64,000 nt of DNA from Ornithodoros turicata (GCF_037126465.1 NC_088206.1:34540573-34604572), one strand, 5' to 3'. Positions 9,294-21,060 are shown, counted from the first letter of the stretch. The notes: generated by a model from the sequence alone, not told the origin. Numbers and translations are program-made.

Positions 9294-10871
9294 GTGAAAG
9301 AAGTTTGTGCCGGTGACACACGACAGCGCCAATCTCCCTTTCATAGCGGCATTTCCTGTCAGGTGCGCAGCGCCACCGGAAATGGGGTGACCAGAGTATT
9401 GGGCGCCGAAGTGTTTTCAATGTGGACGACGCTCCAGCGGATCCACCTTCCATATCCACGCGGAACCACCGGTATGAACACCGCCAGGGAAGAAATAAGC
9501 TTGCTTTTAGCTTCTATATGCCCTCTCGAAAACCAGGTAGATGCGGCGAGGGGGGCGTCTGACAAGATCAAGCGCCAGCTGCTTCTGAACAATTTTATGC
9601 TGGCGGCATCCTCACTCCCTGCTAGAGTTGTAACTAGGAAAATGTGGACTCTCGTTAGGAATGAGAGGTGGTTTGAAGACACAGTTCCTGGGCTTGGTGA
9701 TCAAATATTCAAGCAATCCTTCCGAGTCAGCCCTTCAACGTTTTGCTTCATCGTGGAGAGGTTACGACCAGCTCTGGAGAGGACAGTCACCAACATGCGC
9801 GAACCCATTCCAGTTGACAAGGTTGTCGCCATTGCTCTCTAAGAGCTCTGCTCATCGGCAGAAGACAGGACAGTGGCGCATGTCTTCGCTGTTGGGCGTT
9901 CGACAGTCAACGGAATATACAGGGAATTTTACGATGCCGTCATAGCTGTTCTGGAACGAGACTGGCTCCAGATAATGACAGCTGATGAAATGGAGAACCA
10001 CATTCGTGAATTCCAAGCAGTGTGCGATTTCCCTCAAGGCGTAGGAGCCCTTGACGGCTGTCATTTTCCCGTATCACCACCAAAGGATGATGCAACATAG
10101 ATTATCATAATTATAAAGGCTGGTAATGTCTTTTTTTCTGTCTATCCTTTGTATGTATTAAAATTGAGAACAGTATTCGTTCAGGTGCTGACTGCTATCC
10201 ATTTATCGCCATTATCAATATCCCCTGTCATTATAAATTATCTTGTTTTGTTCGCCTTTATAGCATTTCTTCCATGTTTGCATTTTTGAAGGTACAGCAT
10301 CATTCTCATGGCTCTGGTGGACCACAAGTACCGGTTTAGATACATAAGTGTTGGTGCCCCTGGACGATGTCATGATGCTCATGTCTACCGAAGGTCACAA
10401 CTGTCCCACATAGTGGCCAGTCCCCTTTTCCAAGCTCCAGTTGCCTTGGTAGCTGGAACGGCAGTTCCACCTGTAATACTCTGCGACCAGGCCTTTCCTT
10501 TAACAGCAAACCTGATCAAACCATTTGGACATAACACGACACTGACTGATGATAAACGAAATTTCAACTACCATCTCTCACGAGCAAGAAGAATAGTTGA
10601 AAACGCCTTTGGAAGGCTGAAGGCCAGATTCCGGTACACAGCAAAAAGGATGGACTGTGATGTGAACAATGCTCGCTTAGTCATCCGAACATGCTGCATA
10701 CTAAACAACATCTGTGAATATTTCAGTGACGACGTCCCTCAGCAGTGGCTGACTGAACTGCAGCAGGACAATGTGGTATTCCCTCAGCCATCGTACACGA
10801 CGGGAGCTGCAGTTGGAGAAGGTTCAAGTGTTAGATCGGCTTTGGTTGAGTACTATAGACAAAGGAACTGA
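9294..10871 (+). pseudogene. PIF/Harbinger transposase (2 exons)
   Basis: Cut-and-paste DDE nuclease. Exon 1 runs to 10122, intron 10123-10291 (GTAATG..TTGAAG) and exon 2 spans 10292-10871; splicing restores the KGWYSIILMALVD core. The first catalytic D is in GALDGCHFPV (near 10052), the second in PGRCHDAHVYR and the E in VENAFGRLKARFR. A helix-turn-helix region (RVSPSTFCFIVERLR; VGRSTVNGIYREF) precedes the catalytic core. Two breaks are visible: an in-frame TAA at 9840-9842 and a frameshift near 10098, just before DYHNYKG. The true start may be the Met at about 9474 rather than 9294. The C-terminus is complete. Confidence 0.9.
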
Positions 10872-10913
10872 GCTGACACAGAAAAATTCAGCTTCAGCCA
10901 TGTTTTTTCTTAT

Positions 10914-11279
10914 TCACGTGTCTTTATTGTAGAAGGTTATGAGTACATCATAAAGCTTTTCTTGTAGTCTTATCTGCTTCTTTCTCAGCTCCATTTCTTC
11001 CTTGTGTGCAATGTCGAACTGCTCCCTCAGGAGTCTGTGTTCCTCGAGCAGGGATTTTTGAAAGTCAGATATCACAGGGCAACGCCGTCTTCGTCCACCT
11101 GGCTGTCTGGTGGTGGAGCTGCTTCCTGAGGCACTGCTCGGCTGGGTAATAGGCTGGTCGTCACTTGAGTATGGCCCATCTAGTGAGCTTGAAGAGAGTG
11201 AAGGGCTTGAAGAACTTGAAGCTCCCGACTCCACGCTTGCCTCACCTACGGTGTTTTCAAAACTGTGTCCAGTTTCCAT
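10914..11279 (-). CDS. Harbinger partner protein, C-terminal exon
   Basis: A 121-residue - strand frame: Ser-rich region, basic GGRRRRCP patch, then a helical, coiled-coil-prone tail (EEHRLLREQFDIAHKEEME, KKQIRLQEKLYDVL). This tail is typical of the Myb/SANT-like companion proteins of Harbinger transposons, which bind transposon ends and help import the transposase into the nucleus. An acceptor-like TTTCTGCAG lies just upstream (about 11292-11300), so this is probably a terminal exon. The linking exon to the SANT exon at 13113-13354 was not found. Confidence 0.6.
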   Translation of the reverse strand: METGHSFENTVGEASVESGASSSSSPSLSSSSLDGPYSSDDQPITQPSSASGSSSTTRQPGGRRRRCPVISDFQKSLLEEHRLLREQFDIAHKEEMELRKKQIRLQEKLYDVLITFYNKDT

Positions 11280-11299
11280 GTGACAGATAATCTGCAGAA

Positions 11300-13105
11300 A
11301 TTCAAGGAAAAATTTATCAGAGACCCTCCAGTTGGTGCCCCACTCCTAACACACCAAACAGAAAGAGAATTATAGCTGACACCACCCCCTTGACTGACCT
11401 AACAGAAGTTAACAATTTATTCACAGACATTTCGTGGCGAATGGTGAGCACACCAACTAGCCTTGCAGGCTTGCTCTGTAACTGGTTATAGAGGCCACAC
11501 TATAATTCTCGAAGTGGGTGTCGAATACTATTCTCAGTGATGAAGTACCTTGTGATTTTTATGGGATGTAAAATACAGTTTAAGACCGGATCTGCAATAT
11601 TTTGCAGAATTATTTATAAGCTATAGGTATCACATGAGCGAATACATGAGGACTGCACAATATCAGTTCACAGATGTGACTGACAACTACTGAACTTTAA
11701 AAGTACTATGACAGAAAGAAAATTTTGAAAAATACAGAAGTAGAATATATGGTGCCGTTATTTATTGCTGCTGAATCTTAGTGCAAACAGTGCTAATTCC
11801 TGTGGTTTCGAAGGTACAGTTCTGACTCCCCAAAAACTGTTGACACGAGCAGCTCCATGAGAACAAGAAAAAGATGCAAAATCAAAAGCTTTCAAGGACT
11901 GTAAAATATTCCTCATTTTCCAGACTTTCAAAATGGCACTTTAAGATTCCACTCCACTTAAGGGTTTCGAGGACCAGTGCGAACCATGTTACCTGTTCTA
12001 CACTGCTGCTGGTTCCACCCTCTTGTATTAGTGTCGAGTCGTTCATGGGAAGGCAACTCAGAAACCTATTCAGTTCCCAGAAGTACGGCCAGCTTGTTGT
12101 GCTCGACCCAGTTTTTTTACCCTTTGTATGTTTTCTGCAAAGTGAAAAATTCCCTTATGAGTGCTAATCAAGGAGATCATGCTCAAATGACAAAATAGCG
12201 TGTGGGTGACATTCACATTGAGGAAGCATAAGCTTGGAAAAAAATGCAAGAGAGACAAAACACCATCACAAGTAGCTCAAACCAGCTAAGGTTTAATATA
12301 CACAACTCACACAGTGTTTACTACACAAATAATGGGAAGAAGAGCACAGGGAAAGTGTGACCACAACTACAGGCAGGAGCAAGGAATCATGACAACAGAA
12401 GAGTTCATAGAAGACAGTCAACGGCTGGGTGAAGAGTAACTGTAGGAACGCTAACACAATTGCCGACACAACGAATGTCCAGGGTTTCTCAGCCTAAATA
12501 ACCGATGCTCTCGTTTCCCGTTAGTACAGATTCATTGGACATTTCCTTTTTTGTGTTTGTTTTACATAAGCACAGAGTTATTATTGAGCTTTAGCTGGTC
12601 GTACACCCGGGTTTCGTCATTCACTGTATGCTTTTGTGGTCAACATATCTTATTACTTATTGTACAGTATATAGGGTCGCCAAAGACAAAGTACCGGGTT
12701 TATAATGAATATTTTGAAAAGTTACGCTTTGGTAGACATAATATGCGCTAAAACTTCTTATAAAAATTGCCACTTGGTCCAGTTCGTTGTGCATTAATCG
12801 AAACAAAAAGGAAACGCGTCTGACAGACGCCGTAGCGCAAACAGACAGACCACAAAATGTTCAGAGGGCGATTGTCTTCGAACTTCCACGATTTATCCCC
12901 ACAGAACTCGACCAACTGACTATTTTTATACAGAAGTTCACCGCATATTACATAAAAGGCATAACCGAGCTTCAAACACTGGTTTTGTTTGTGATATCTT
13001 CAGTACAGGGACTAAGCATGTCATATGAACGAGTATGATAGCAGGAATTACATTTATTTTCTAGACGGTAACACGACAAACAATGCAGTTATTATACTTT
13101 AGGGT
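11300..13105. other. Interior of the Harbinger partner gene; no exon recognised
   Basis: This 1.8 kb separates the SANT exon from the C-terminal exon and is probably intron. Short frames occur on both strands, but none shows a motif. One or more middle exons should lie here because the two recognised exons do not join in phase. Confidence 0.5.
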
Positions 13106-13112
13106 AACTTAC

Positions 13113-13354
13113 CGGTACGTTTGCACCAAGTTGTCAATCTTGGCGTGCACCTGTGCTTTCGTCCGTGGCACACCGGCGCTGTTCAAGGCTTCCGCAATGC
13201 GGCAGTACACTTCGCCGTTGTGTTTATGTGAACGGAGGTCATCTAGGTTGTCCTCCCATTGCTTGATCAAAGCCCACGTTTCCCTTTAGGGCCACTGAAC
13301 GCGGGGCTTTTTCGTTTTTGACGGTTGACGCGGTTCACTCACAGTGTCAGCCAT
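13113..13354 (-). pseudogene. Harbinger partner protein, SANT/Myb-like exon
   Basis: Read from an ATG at 13354 down to a splice donor CCG|GTAAGT at 13113/13112. After a basic N-terminus (SKTKKPRVQW) comes ETWALIKQWEDNLDDLR, then CRIAEALNSAGVPRTKAQV and KIDNLVQTYR. This pattern (Trp-based helices, RT--QV--K--NL---Y) is the SANT/Myb-like trihelix DNA-binding domain of Harbinger companion genes. One in-frame TAA (13286-13288) interrupts the reading before ETWALI, so the copy is broken or uses another start. Confidence 0.65.
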
Positions 13355-13582
13355 TGTCAGCCATGATGCTCGAGCTGGTGGAACTGGAACGCCGAGACCT
13401 TCGTTCGAGAGTACATTCGTACAGTTCTGTGTTCGAGGCTACGACTTTTCGCCCGTAAAGGAGATGAACGATCTCCGCTTCCGCAAAGACCCTTTTGCTA
13501 AAAGAAGTATCTCCTTTGGCGTGTGTCATGGGACACAAACTCCGTTTGGAAAGGTGTCCTTCTCTGGAATGGCCTTTAGGCT

Positions 13583-13606
13583 GCCCGTGTGTCAGGGGTA
13601 TGAGAC
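13583..13606 (-). repeat. Harbinger right terminal inverted repeat
   Basis: The reverse complement begins GTCTCATACCCCTGACACAC and matches the left end at 9217. Confidence 0.75.
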
Positions 13607-13619
13607 ACACATAAAGAAA

Positions 13620-14295
13620 AGAAGCTGCACATACAAACATCACAGGACTGTTATAGCTACAACACGAATTGCAGCAACAGCTGAAAATCTGTTTGTGCGT
13701 GACTACCTGATGTGGACGCTGCGAGGATCTCAGGGAAACGAGGATGTAACAGCTGTCGCTGTGAAAGACACCTGGTGAAAGTACATCAGTCTGACAGGCG
13801 TTTGCTCGTGACGCACGACCTTACCTGGTCGAGCAGGCGACTGCGAAGCACTCCATGATTGGCGAAGCACGTCCATCACTGCATTACGCTAAAACAACAT
13901 CTGTGCTGCTCTCATAACTTTGGTGCAAAAATTCTGTACAGGATAAAAATAAACACTGTGTATATTATGAAAGACAATACAAAGCAAGAGCTGTGTCACC
14001 ACGTCAAATATTATATATTCACATGACGTCATCCGCAGGAGACCGCCACTGACGCTAGCAGGCAGATTTGCTGCCATCAGCCACCATATTGTAGATCTCA
14101 GCCAAGCTGTTACCCATATGATACTCACCGTATATCTGGTGTTTCAAACTTGTTACTCTGCGATTTGTAGAATATCCAAGCAATTTCCATGTTTTCGGTG
14201 TTAATAGTCACCTAAAAAGCATAATGCAGCGAACAAGTGCAAGGACGTAACATTGAGGGACCTATAGTATGGCGCTGAGGTGACTTCAGCAAATA
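13620..14295. other. No gene recognised
   Basis: Short frames only. I see no motif, repeat array or splice pattern that I can support. Confidence 0.4.
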
Positions 14296-14299
14296 AACC

Positions 14300-15150
14300 C
14301 TTTAGGAACTCAAATATATTTATTTACAATACACCAAAGGCTCTTGCGAGCATTGCATGGGGAAGTGGGGTTGTACAGATATTAGGTATAACAATAAATG
14401 GACTTGACAAATAAGGGTGTGAAAAGAAAGGAATCAATTGATTACTCGTGAATAGTTAAATGGTAGATTATATCTTCCTATGAAACGTGGTGTGATCAGT
14501 GAGCTCCGCAATATTCAAGGGAAGATCATTCCAGTTAATAGTAGTCTAATAGTAGTAAAAATGATTTAGTAAAGATATCAGTGTGGCAGACGAAACGAGT
14601 TACATTGTACAAATGGTCGAAGCGGGGCAAGATTGTGGAAGAACGAGTGATAGGGGAAATGCTAGGCGGAATGATGTGAATGAACTTGTGAAACAGAGAC
14701 AACCTTGCAATATATGGATGTCTTTCTAGGTTAGGGAGTTGAAGTTGTTGTTTAATTTCCGAGACTGAAGAATGGCGTGAGTAATCACCAACGTTGAAAC
14801 GGACTGCCCTATTCTGGATGGCTTCAAGAGCGGAGGATAAGTATTGTTGAGGGGGGTCCCACAAAACTGAGGCATACTCCAGTTTTGAACGTACTAGTGA
14901 TAAGTATGCTAGTTTCCTAATTTCCTGGGGTGCTAGTTTCAGGTTACGTCGAATATAGCTTAGAGTCCGGTTAGCATTGCCAGCAATGAATTCAATGTGC
15001 TTATTCCAAGTTAGGTCTTGGGAGAGATGAACGCCAAGATACTTGTAAGAGCTTAGTTTAATAAGAGCAATGTCGTTTAATGAGTATCGATATGGAGAAA
15101 ATTGCGACGGGCAAAAGTAATAACATTACATTTATTAAGGTTAAGAGGCA
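14300..15150 (-). pseudogene. CR1-type LINE, 3' end of reverse transcriptase ORF
   Basis: Reading leftward from about 15145 gives KYLGVHLSQDLTWNKHIEF, IRRNLKLAPQE, LVRSKLEYASVLWDP, ALEAIQNRAVRF and IARLSLFHKFIH. This is the classic C-terminal block of LINE reverse transcriptases of the CR1/Jockey side (YLG, R--L-YA---W-P, NRA-RF). The reading has stops before YKYLG and is 5'-truncated at about 15156, where the 63-bp array begins. Its 3' UTR ends near 14300 with GCTCGCAAGAGCCTTTGG and an A/T-rich tail, related to the tail at 50490-50600. Confidence 0.85.
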
Positions 15151-15164
15151 CCTGCCATGTTACC

Positions 15165-15600
15165 CAGGCAGAAATCAGGACTGGTTCCCGAATGGTCCCC
15201 AAGTGGTTCCATTTGCAGTTGAATGGTCCCAGATGGGTCCCCAAGTGGTATTAGTGGTCCCACTCTGGCTTTAACCGGGTTCCACTCTGGTCCCAGATGG
15301 GTCCTCAAGTGGCGTTAGTGATCCCATTCTGGCTTTAAGCAGGTACCATTCTGGACCCAGATGGGTCCGAAAGTGGTGCAGTGTTCCCACCCTGGCTTTA
15401 AGCGGGTTCCATTCTGGGCCCAGATGGGTGCCAAAATGGTGTGTGGTTCCCACTCTGGCTTTAAGCGGGTTCCATTCTGGGCCCAGATGGGTGCCAAAGT
15501 GGTGTGTGGTTCCCACTCTGGGTTTAAGCGGGTTCCATTCTGGGCTTAGATGGTTCCAGAATGGTTCCCCTTTGTTCCCAGAATGGTCACGAGACTCCAA
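15165..15600. repeat. 63-64-bp tandem repeat array
   Basis: The marker TGG(C/G)TTTAA recurs at 15266, 15330, 15393, 15456 and 15519, giving five units of 63-64 bp built from GGTTCCCA, CAGATGGGT and CCAAGTGGT words. A degenerate portion extends left to about 15167, where it starts at ACCCAGGCAGAAA. Because 63 is a multiple of three, several frames stay open on both strands; they are artefacts. Confidence 0.9.
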
Positions 15601-15659
15601 GTTGGGCAGCTTCCCAGCTTCCCCCTTAGAGCTTTCATCTTATCCACACTTGCCATATA

Positions 15660-16425
15660 TCCTTCTGTTTTTTTAATCTATTACTCTGATCTATTTTAGC
15701 ACATGCATGATCTCTTTTTATTGCTGTTTATCCAGGTGCGCGCGTCTCCGATTAAATATATGCTGTATCCCTGTAACTCCAATTCGAGCACATATTCTCA
15801 TCTGAAGGTGAATATCATAACACATTAAGTACCAGAAAAATGTAAAAAATACATCTCAACAACAACAAAAATTAAGCTAAATAACTAGAAGAAAGACAAC
15901 GAAAAAAAAAAAAAGAAACGGTAACTGCAAAGGCTGATGCAATGTGAACATGCTACGGCGGCTACAAATTCAAACTTCAAACAAAGAGAGGGAAAGGAGA
16001 GGGTGACAGTGGCAGGTGGCATGGCAGTTGGAACTTGGACACGTCGCAGCAAGTTGGTTTTGTCTTCAGTTGCCGTCGCAAGGATGGTGTATCTCCTGTG
16101 CAGTATTTACTTGTGTTTTAGTGGGCTTTGTAAGACTGTGTGATGACAATGGTTCCGGTGCAACACATTGTCGATTTCCCGGAAGAGTTTTGACGCCAAG
16201 AAGACCTAAACGGCGTAGGGGCAAAACGCACTGTGAAACGCCAATCGGACTGCACGCCGCGAATGTTTGCAGGTCTGAGTGATGACCGTGACTATTAAAT
16301 AGATGTTCCATTTTAGAAACTTAGGAGGACCTTGAACAGAAACAGGATAAGAAGATTCCGAACGTACGATTCCGAATTCTGAACGTCGTACTTAGAAATC
16401 TCCTTCCGAAGGTTGCATAAGATGT
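15660..16425. other. No gene recognised
   Basis: AT-rich sequence with short A runs. Frames such as 16016-16282 lack motifs. Confidence 0.4.
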
Positions 16426-16429
16426 TTAC

Positions 16430-16508
16430 AGCTCACTCCTGAACGTGGAAAGTGTGTTGCTCTTGTCCTTTGCAAGAGCAACACACTTTCCACGTTCAGG
16501 AGTGAGCT
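16430..16508. repeat. Perfect 36-bp inverted repeat (hairpin)
   Basis: AGCTCACTCCTGAACGTGGA.. (16430-16465) is matched exactly by its reverse complement at 16473-16508, with a 7-base loop (16466-16472). A perfect arm of this length must be young or maintained. Confidence 0.92.
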
Positions 16509-16964
16509 TCAGGAGCGTCATGGTTTTCTGTGGTCCTGAACTTTTGCAGATTTTGTACATAGATTACAATGTTTTTATGCTTGTGCGTTTTTAATGTGTG
16601 AGTTTTTAAATAAATGTGTGTAATATATGCCACCGGTTCTGAAAAGACTGCTTTTTCTTCGAGCTGAAGCAAGGGAACACAGGATCCAGGTATTGAAGAT
16701 GTGTGTGTGTGTGCACGTATACAGCTACCCATTCTCGTTCCCTTGTTGTCCTTCAATGTGCAATTTGGCTGTGTACCGCCATCTCGGCGGCGAACTGCCC
16801 ATTCCATCATCATCATTAATTTGTGTGTGTGCACGTGTGCATATAAATACGGAATGAAGGAAATGAAGCTAGAGGTAGGGGAAGCACTACTGTAGATTAT
16901 TTGCAAAGACAGAAATGCAAGACACAATAAAGCTAAAAAGCAATCCACAGGAACAAAGAGCAGA

Positions 16965-17975
16965 TTATGCATGGCACGTCATCAAACTCTGCAGGACATA
17001 GTCCCTGAAAAATAGCTTCACTCTCTCCTTGTGCTTCTCCATGAATGACAGGTCCCTCTTAATTCGTGTAACCACGAACTCTGGGGTTCCATTCTCCCCT
17101 CGACTTCCTCCCACCCAGCACACGAAGTCACAATAGTTCACGTCAACACACTCCATGCCAACTTGAACCTGGTATGCATAGTTGTAGTTTGGCTTCAGGC
17201 TTTGGTTTTCATCCAAGTAAAAGGTTTTGTCTTTCACGTTCAGGAGATTCATACCCCTGTATTTATAGGAGCACTTTATCTCCAGTATACCTTGTCCACA
17301 ACAAAGGCAGTAAACTGGTCCATCAGGACTTGCAGCAATATATCCAATGTCTTTATGAACCTGCAGCCCAGACTGCACACAGACAAAACCTTCGTGATTC
17401 CTCTCCATCATGGCAACATATGCTTTTCTTGCAGTGTCTTCATTTTCAACACCAAACTTTATGGCTTTAGGCAATTTGTGCCTTCTCTGAAAGCTGACAA
17501 GTGGTGGCTCAATGATATGTTGCGGCTTTCGTAGAAGTGATGCTGTACTTTTGCATGTGATGATGCTACCAAACGTGGAAGCTGTTACTCGCCCGCACCT
17601 TTGTTCATACCACGCAAGACACTCCCTTTGCTCTCTTGTGGCACGTTCTACCGCAGTACACTCATCAGAACTGAGGGAGAATATCTCGGAGACGCGTGCA
17701 ACCTCTTCCTGTGACATCTGCATACCCCTCATTTCAAAGATGGTATTCGGAGGAGCGGCAGCATCACCACATTCCTCAGCACTGTCCGTCTCTTCATCCA
17801 GTGAAGAGTACTTTTCAAATACCGTGAATATAACGGCATCTGGAATGACATTCTTCAGTGAGTCGAGCACATCAGGGTAACACGTGAAGGATGGGGCAGT
17901 CGCTGCAGTCCCAGACATTTTCCTGCTTTTTGCAACCCTACCATGTTTGTGCTCCACATAGCATAGGTGCTTCAT
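16965..17975 (-). CDS. YqaJ-like nuclease (transposon-associated)
   Basis: A 336-residue uninterrupted frame with a YqaJ/lambda-exonuclease-type PD-(D/E)XK fold. The N-terminal ~110 residues are acidic and unassigned. CGRVTASTFG (127-136) is the conserved entry of the domain. FGVENE (174-179), GYIAASPDG with D218, LEIKC with E232 and K234, and QVQVGM (269-274) supply the expected active-site pattern. Such proteins accompany ISL2EU/IS4EU and related DNA transposons, where the nuclease role is presumed. An acceptor-like TCTGTTCCAG precedes GTAGAGCC just upstream, so an earlier exon is likely and the Met at 17975 may not be the real start. No matching transposase was seen next to it. Confidence 0.8.
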   Translation of the reverse strand: MKHLCYVEHKHGRVAKSRKMSGTAATAPSFTCYPDVLDSLKNVIPDAVIFTVFEKYSSLDEETDSAEECGDAAAPPNTIFEMRGMQMSQEEVARVSEIFSLSSDECTAVERATREQRECLAWYEQRCGRVTASTFGSIITCKSTASLLRKPQHIIEPPLVSFQRRHKLPKAIKFGVENEDTARKAYVAMMERNHEGFVCVQSGLQVHKDIGYIAASPDGPVYCLCCGQGILEIKCSYKYRGMNLLNVKDKTFYLDENQSLKPNYNYAYQVQVGMECVDVNYCDFVCWVGGSRGENGTPEFVVTRIKRDLSFMEKHKERVKLFFRDYVLQSLMTCHA

Positions 17976-17989
17976 GCGAGCTGGCTCTA

Positions 17990-19470
17990 CCTGGAACAGA
18001 TAAGTAAAGTGTCAGTATTACATCATATTTGTTTCTACAGGCACTTATTTTGGATGATATGGGTACCACATAATGAATGTGAAGGTCTAAATTATCAGAA
18101 GAAAACCTGGTGTATGTTCAAGTACAGTCAACCCTTGATTTGTAAACACCGAGCATTCCTTGCGAAATCTTTCAGCAAACGACGAATTCACAGGTTTGTA
18201 ATGATTGGAAGGCGTGAAAGCATGACAACGACACGAGGTGCCACGAAACCTGTAATCACGCATAACTCAATATGTTCACTTAATTGTAGAAACAGCTTGC
18301 ATTTAGCTTCTTTCTCATTGATCCTATTTGTTACCATGATACATTCCCAGCTTTCGTGGACAGCGACGCCTTGCGCCCTCTCGCGACCATTGAGTGAAAC
18401 TTGCCGCCAAGACAATAGAAAAGTGTTGTAGCAGCTGTTCTATCCAAGGTATCGTAATATTCCCGAGAATACACGTTGAGACATCTATTCTAAGCTTATA
18501 CAAACGAAAAATATCGTTATACATGAAATACCTTTGGTTCCCCAGACATCCCGCTTTTCGGACCGTGAATACATGGGAGGTATGGGGATTTTCACGCAGG
18601 AAACGATTTCATCGTTTAATATCTCTGGTAATGTATGATGCACTGTAATATTCCCGTGCATATGCGTTGTAGGGTACCTCTAGGTTCAACATTTAGAAGA
18701 AGTGCCAGAGTCACTCAATCGTCTGCGGTTCCCTTGCACGGCAAACTTGGCCCAGATGCCAAAATTCGGAAACAGTCAAAGTGGCTTCTCCGCGTCGCAG
18801 AGGTGTATAGCAGGGAAGTTACCTTTACGCGTCAGTTGAACTTTTTTCTGCTTATTTAGATTTAGTAACTGCTTTTAACCTCATTTCTTGAGTTAGATAT
18901 AATTTTGAGAGCACAGTTGGTACATTATGCGCACACGGGTGGAACACGAATTTTGAAGCGTTATCTCTTGTCATACTAATTATTAAGATGTCGCTGTTCG
19001 ATGAATTCGTTTGTGTTAACGTATTCGAGAAAATTTTAGCACTATCCTTTTTGTTTATCGCCGATTGCCGTTTGGTTTTAACAACATCTCACAACACAAC
19101 AGTACATGTTCACGTAATTATATTGCACACACTGATAATAACTTCCCAAAGCATTCCCAGAAGTGCGGGACACAGCTTCTTAAAGTTGGCTTGACCGGCG
19201 TATTCGCTGCCCTCCATTGAAGCAATGCATCCCATCTGCTTTTGTTAGAATATCTGTTGACCCTGAGTTTTAGAAAGAAATGCCCACACATGGGTGTTGT
19301 TGTGAGACGCCCTTCGATGGCGTACGAGTGGAATGGAAGCGCAAGAACGTTACAGTTTTGTTCCTGGAGGACTTATTTTCGCCGTGTTGGCTTCGTGGCA
19401 GAATGCATTGGTGTGCTATTTTTCTCGTACTTGGCCAAAACAATGGGTTCTGCAGAAAATGCCCATGTCA
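17990..19470. other. No gene recognised
   Basis: Upstream side of the YqaJ gene. I looked for a SWIM-type exon on the - strand and found none. The rest is AT-rich with short frames. Confidence 0.35.
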
Positions 19471-19599
19471 GACATGAAAGGTGAAGTTGTCTCTTACGCT
19501 TTCCAACTTTGTGCGCAACTGTGGGCCGCTCCAATGTTGTTCCCACAACAAAAGAAGAGTTGACAAGCTCAGTGTGGCCTGCGAAGCGTCTGTGTCTTC

Positions 19600-19800
19600 A
19601 TTCCTGAAGCTGACAGGAACGGGCGGTGTTGGCCCACTGGTGACGATTTTGGTTATAGCTTTCGAGGGCCGTGGTTCGATCCGCGGCCTGCTTAGTGTTT
19701 TTTTTATTATCATTATTATTATATTCATATATTTTATATATTTTATTTTTTTTGTAGAGGGAGTTATGAGACTAACGGCAAGAGCGTCAGAGTTTTGGCT
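19600..19800 (+). repeat. tRNA-derived SINE copy
   Basis: An A-box-like TGGCCCACTGGTGAC (19630-19644) and a B box GGTTCGATCC (19673-19682) at tRNA spacing, then a T-rich stretch and GAGACTAACGGCAAGAGCGT. The body matches, with divergence, the copy at 21480-21730. Confidence 0.65.
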
Positions 19801-20099
19801 TAATAATGCCGTACTGGCTCTATGTCATACTGCATGCTGTTTGGTTTGATTTAGTTGCGGTAATGCTCTGCGATCGCCTGTGCACTTAATATGTGAATAG
19901 CAGATGACTTTCCATTGCACTCCGACTTACTTCACCGTTACAGGAATCTCGGTTTTGCACAGTGCCGCACATGGTTCTTATAATGTAGATGATTGTCAAT
20001 CCTCTAACATGAATTTCGAACTTGGTGCTTAAATGTCAATTGTTCTCTGTGAAGGCGCAACTCATCAAAGTTTCATTAGAGATCGATGTGACGACGGAA

Positions 20100-21060
20100 C
20101 CAATTATGCCGGTCATCTTTGACGCGTTCTAATTGTAAAGGAAATTAAGATGAACAAACTACCACGCGTGTTTCTTGCAGTTTAAATACAATCAATCATT
20201 TTCGGACATGTGGCTTAAACTTGCTTTATTCCCCAACTCGCCAAAACTTTCGTTCTCAGCATTGTGCAAGGCCGTAATCTCCTTACGGGTTAACTCGTTC
20301 TAGGTACCGAAATAAGGAATATGTCAAAAATACATACGTGCTTAATTAATTAATGAAAATACGTTGACTGCGTAATTGCAAAGATGTAGAGTAGAACCCT
20401 GGAGGGTCTACCCCACAAGAACCGACACGACAGCGCCTTTTTGTGTTCTATTAAAACATGTGCGAAAATACAAAATAATTGAGCACTGTGCGGGTTTTGC
20501 GGCCAGTTTCTCCTCCCTGTCTCGGTGTCACCCATCTTCAACTGACATCAGGTTGTTCCTGAAATCATGGAACAGCCCGCTTTGTCCCCAGAATTAAGCG
20601 TGAGGGGAATTAGTGCTGCCATTTCTCAGTCTACGTTATCATAAAACATGCCGTCTTTGATCTTCTTTCCGTCATTATCTCGTTTGGTCTGCTCAACACC
20701 TTCCAAGGCAGTTCGCGATTTGATGTGACAGCTGGCACGCAATGAAACTACCAATGTATTACCTCGGAGATCACAAAACTAAAATCAGCGACTGCTGCTC
20801 GATAAGTGTGTACGTTCTACCAGAAAAGAAAAACGACGATATCGACCAGGACGCTAGGAAGCGGGGGTGCCCCATGTTTTGTGATGGCAGTGTTGTCAAA
20901 GGTTGACAGTGAGAGAACGACAGGAAAAAGCGGCCGCCGAACTCGCCCAACGCTCGACGATGGGGCATTTTCGCATATTCTTTAAAGGCACAGAAAAGTA
21001 CTACTGTTTCGATTCTTGCTGACTAGACCTCTCAGAGTTATGCTCTACACAGAGCCGTAG
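20100..21060. other. No gene recognised
   Basis: No motif-bearing frame; ends at a G homopolymer. Confidence 0.35.

Larger units (their letters stand above)
9217..13606. mobile_element. PIF/Harbinger DNA transposon
   Basis: Terminal inverted repeats at 9217-9240 and 13583-13606 share CTGACACACGGGC and most of the outer bases (GTCT-ATACC). Inside are a PIF/Harbinger transposase on the + strand and a partner gene with a SANT/Myb-like domain on the - strand, the standard two-gene arrangement of this superfamily. A clear 3-bp target duplication is not visible. Stop codons in both genes make this copy inactive. Confidence 0.85.

Noticed and set aside
15271..15676. Overlapping protein-like frames of 60-109 codons on both strands
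   Set aside because: They are translations of the 63-bp tandem array, whose period is a multiple of three.
16496..16972. 158-codon frame next to the YqaJ gene
   Set aside because: Low-complexity, overlaps the palindrome and GT-rich tracts, and has no motif.
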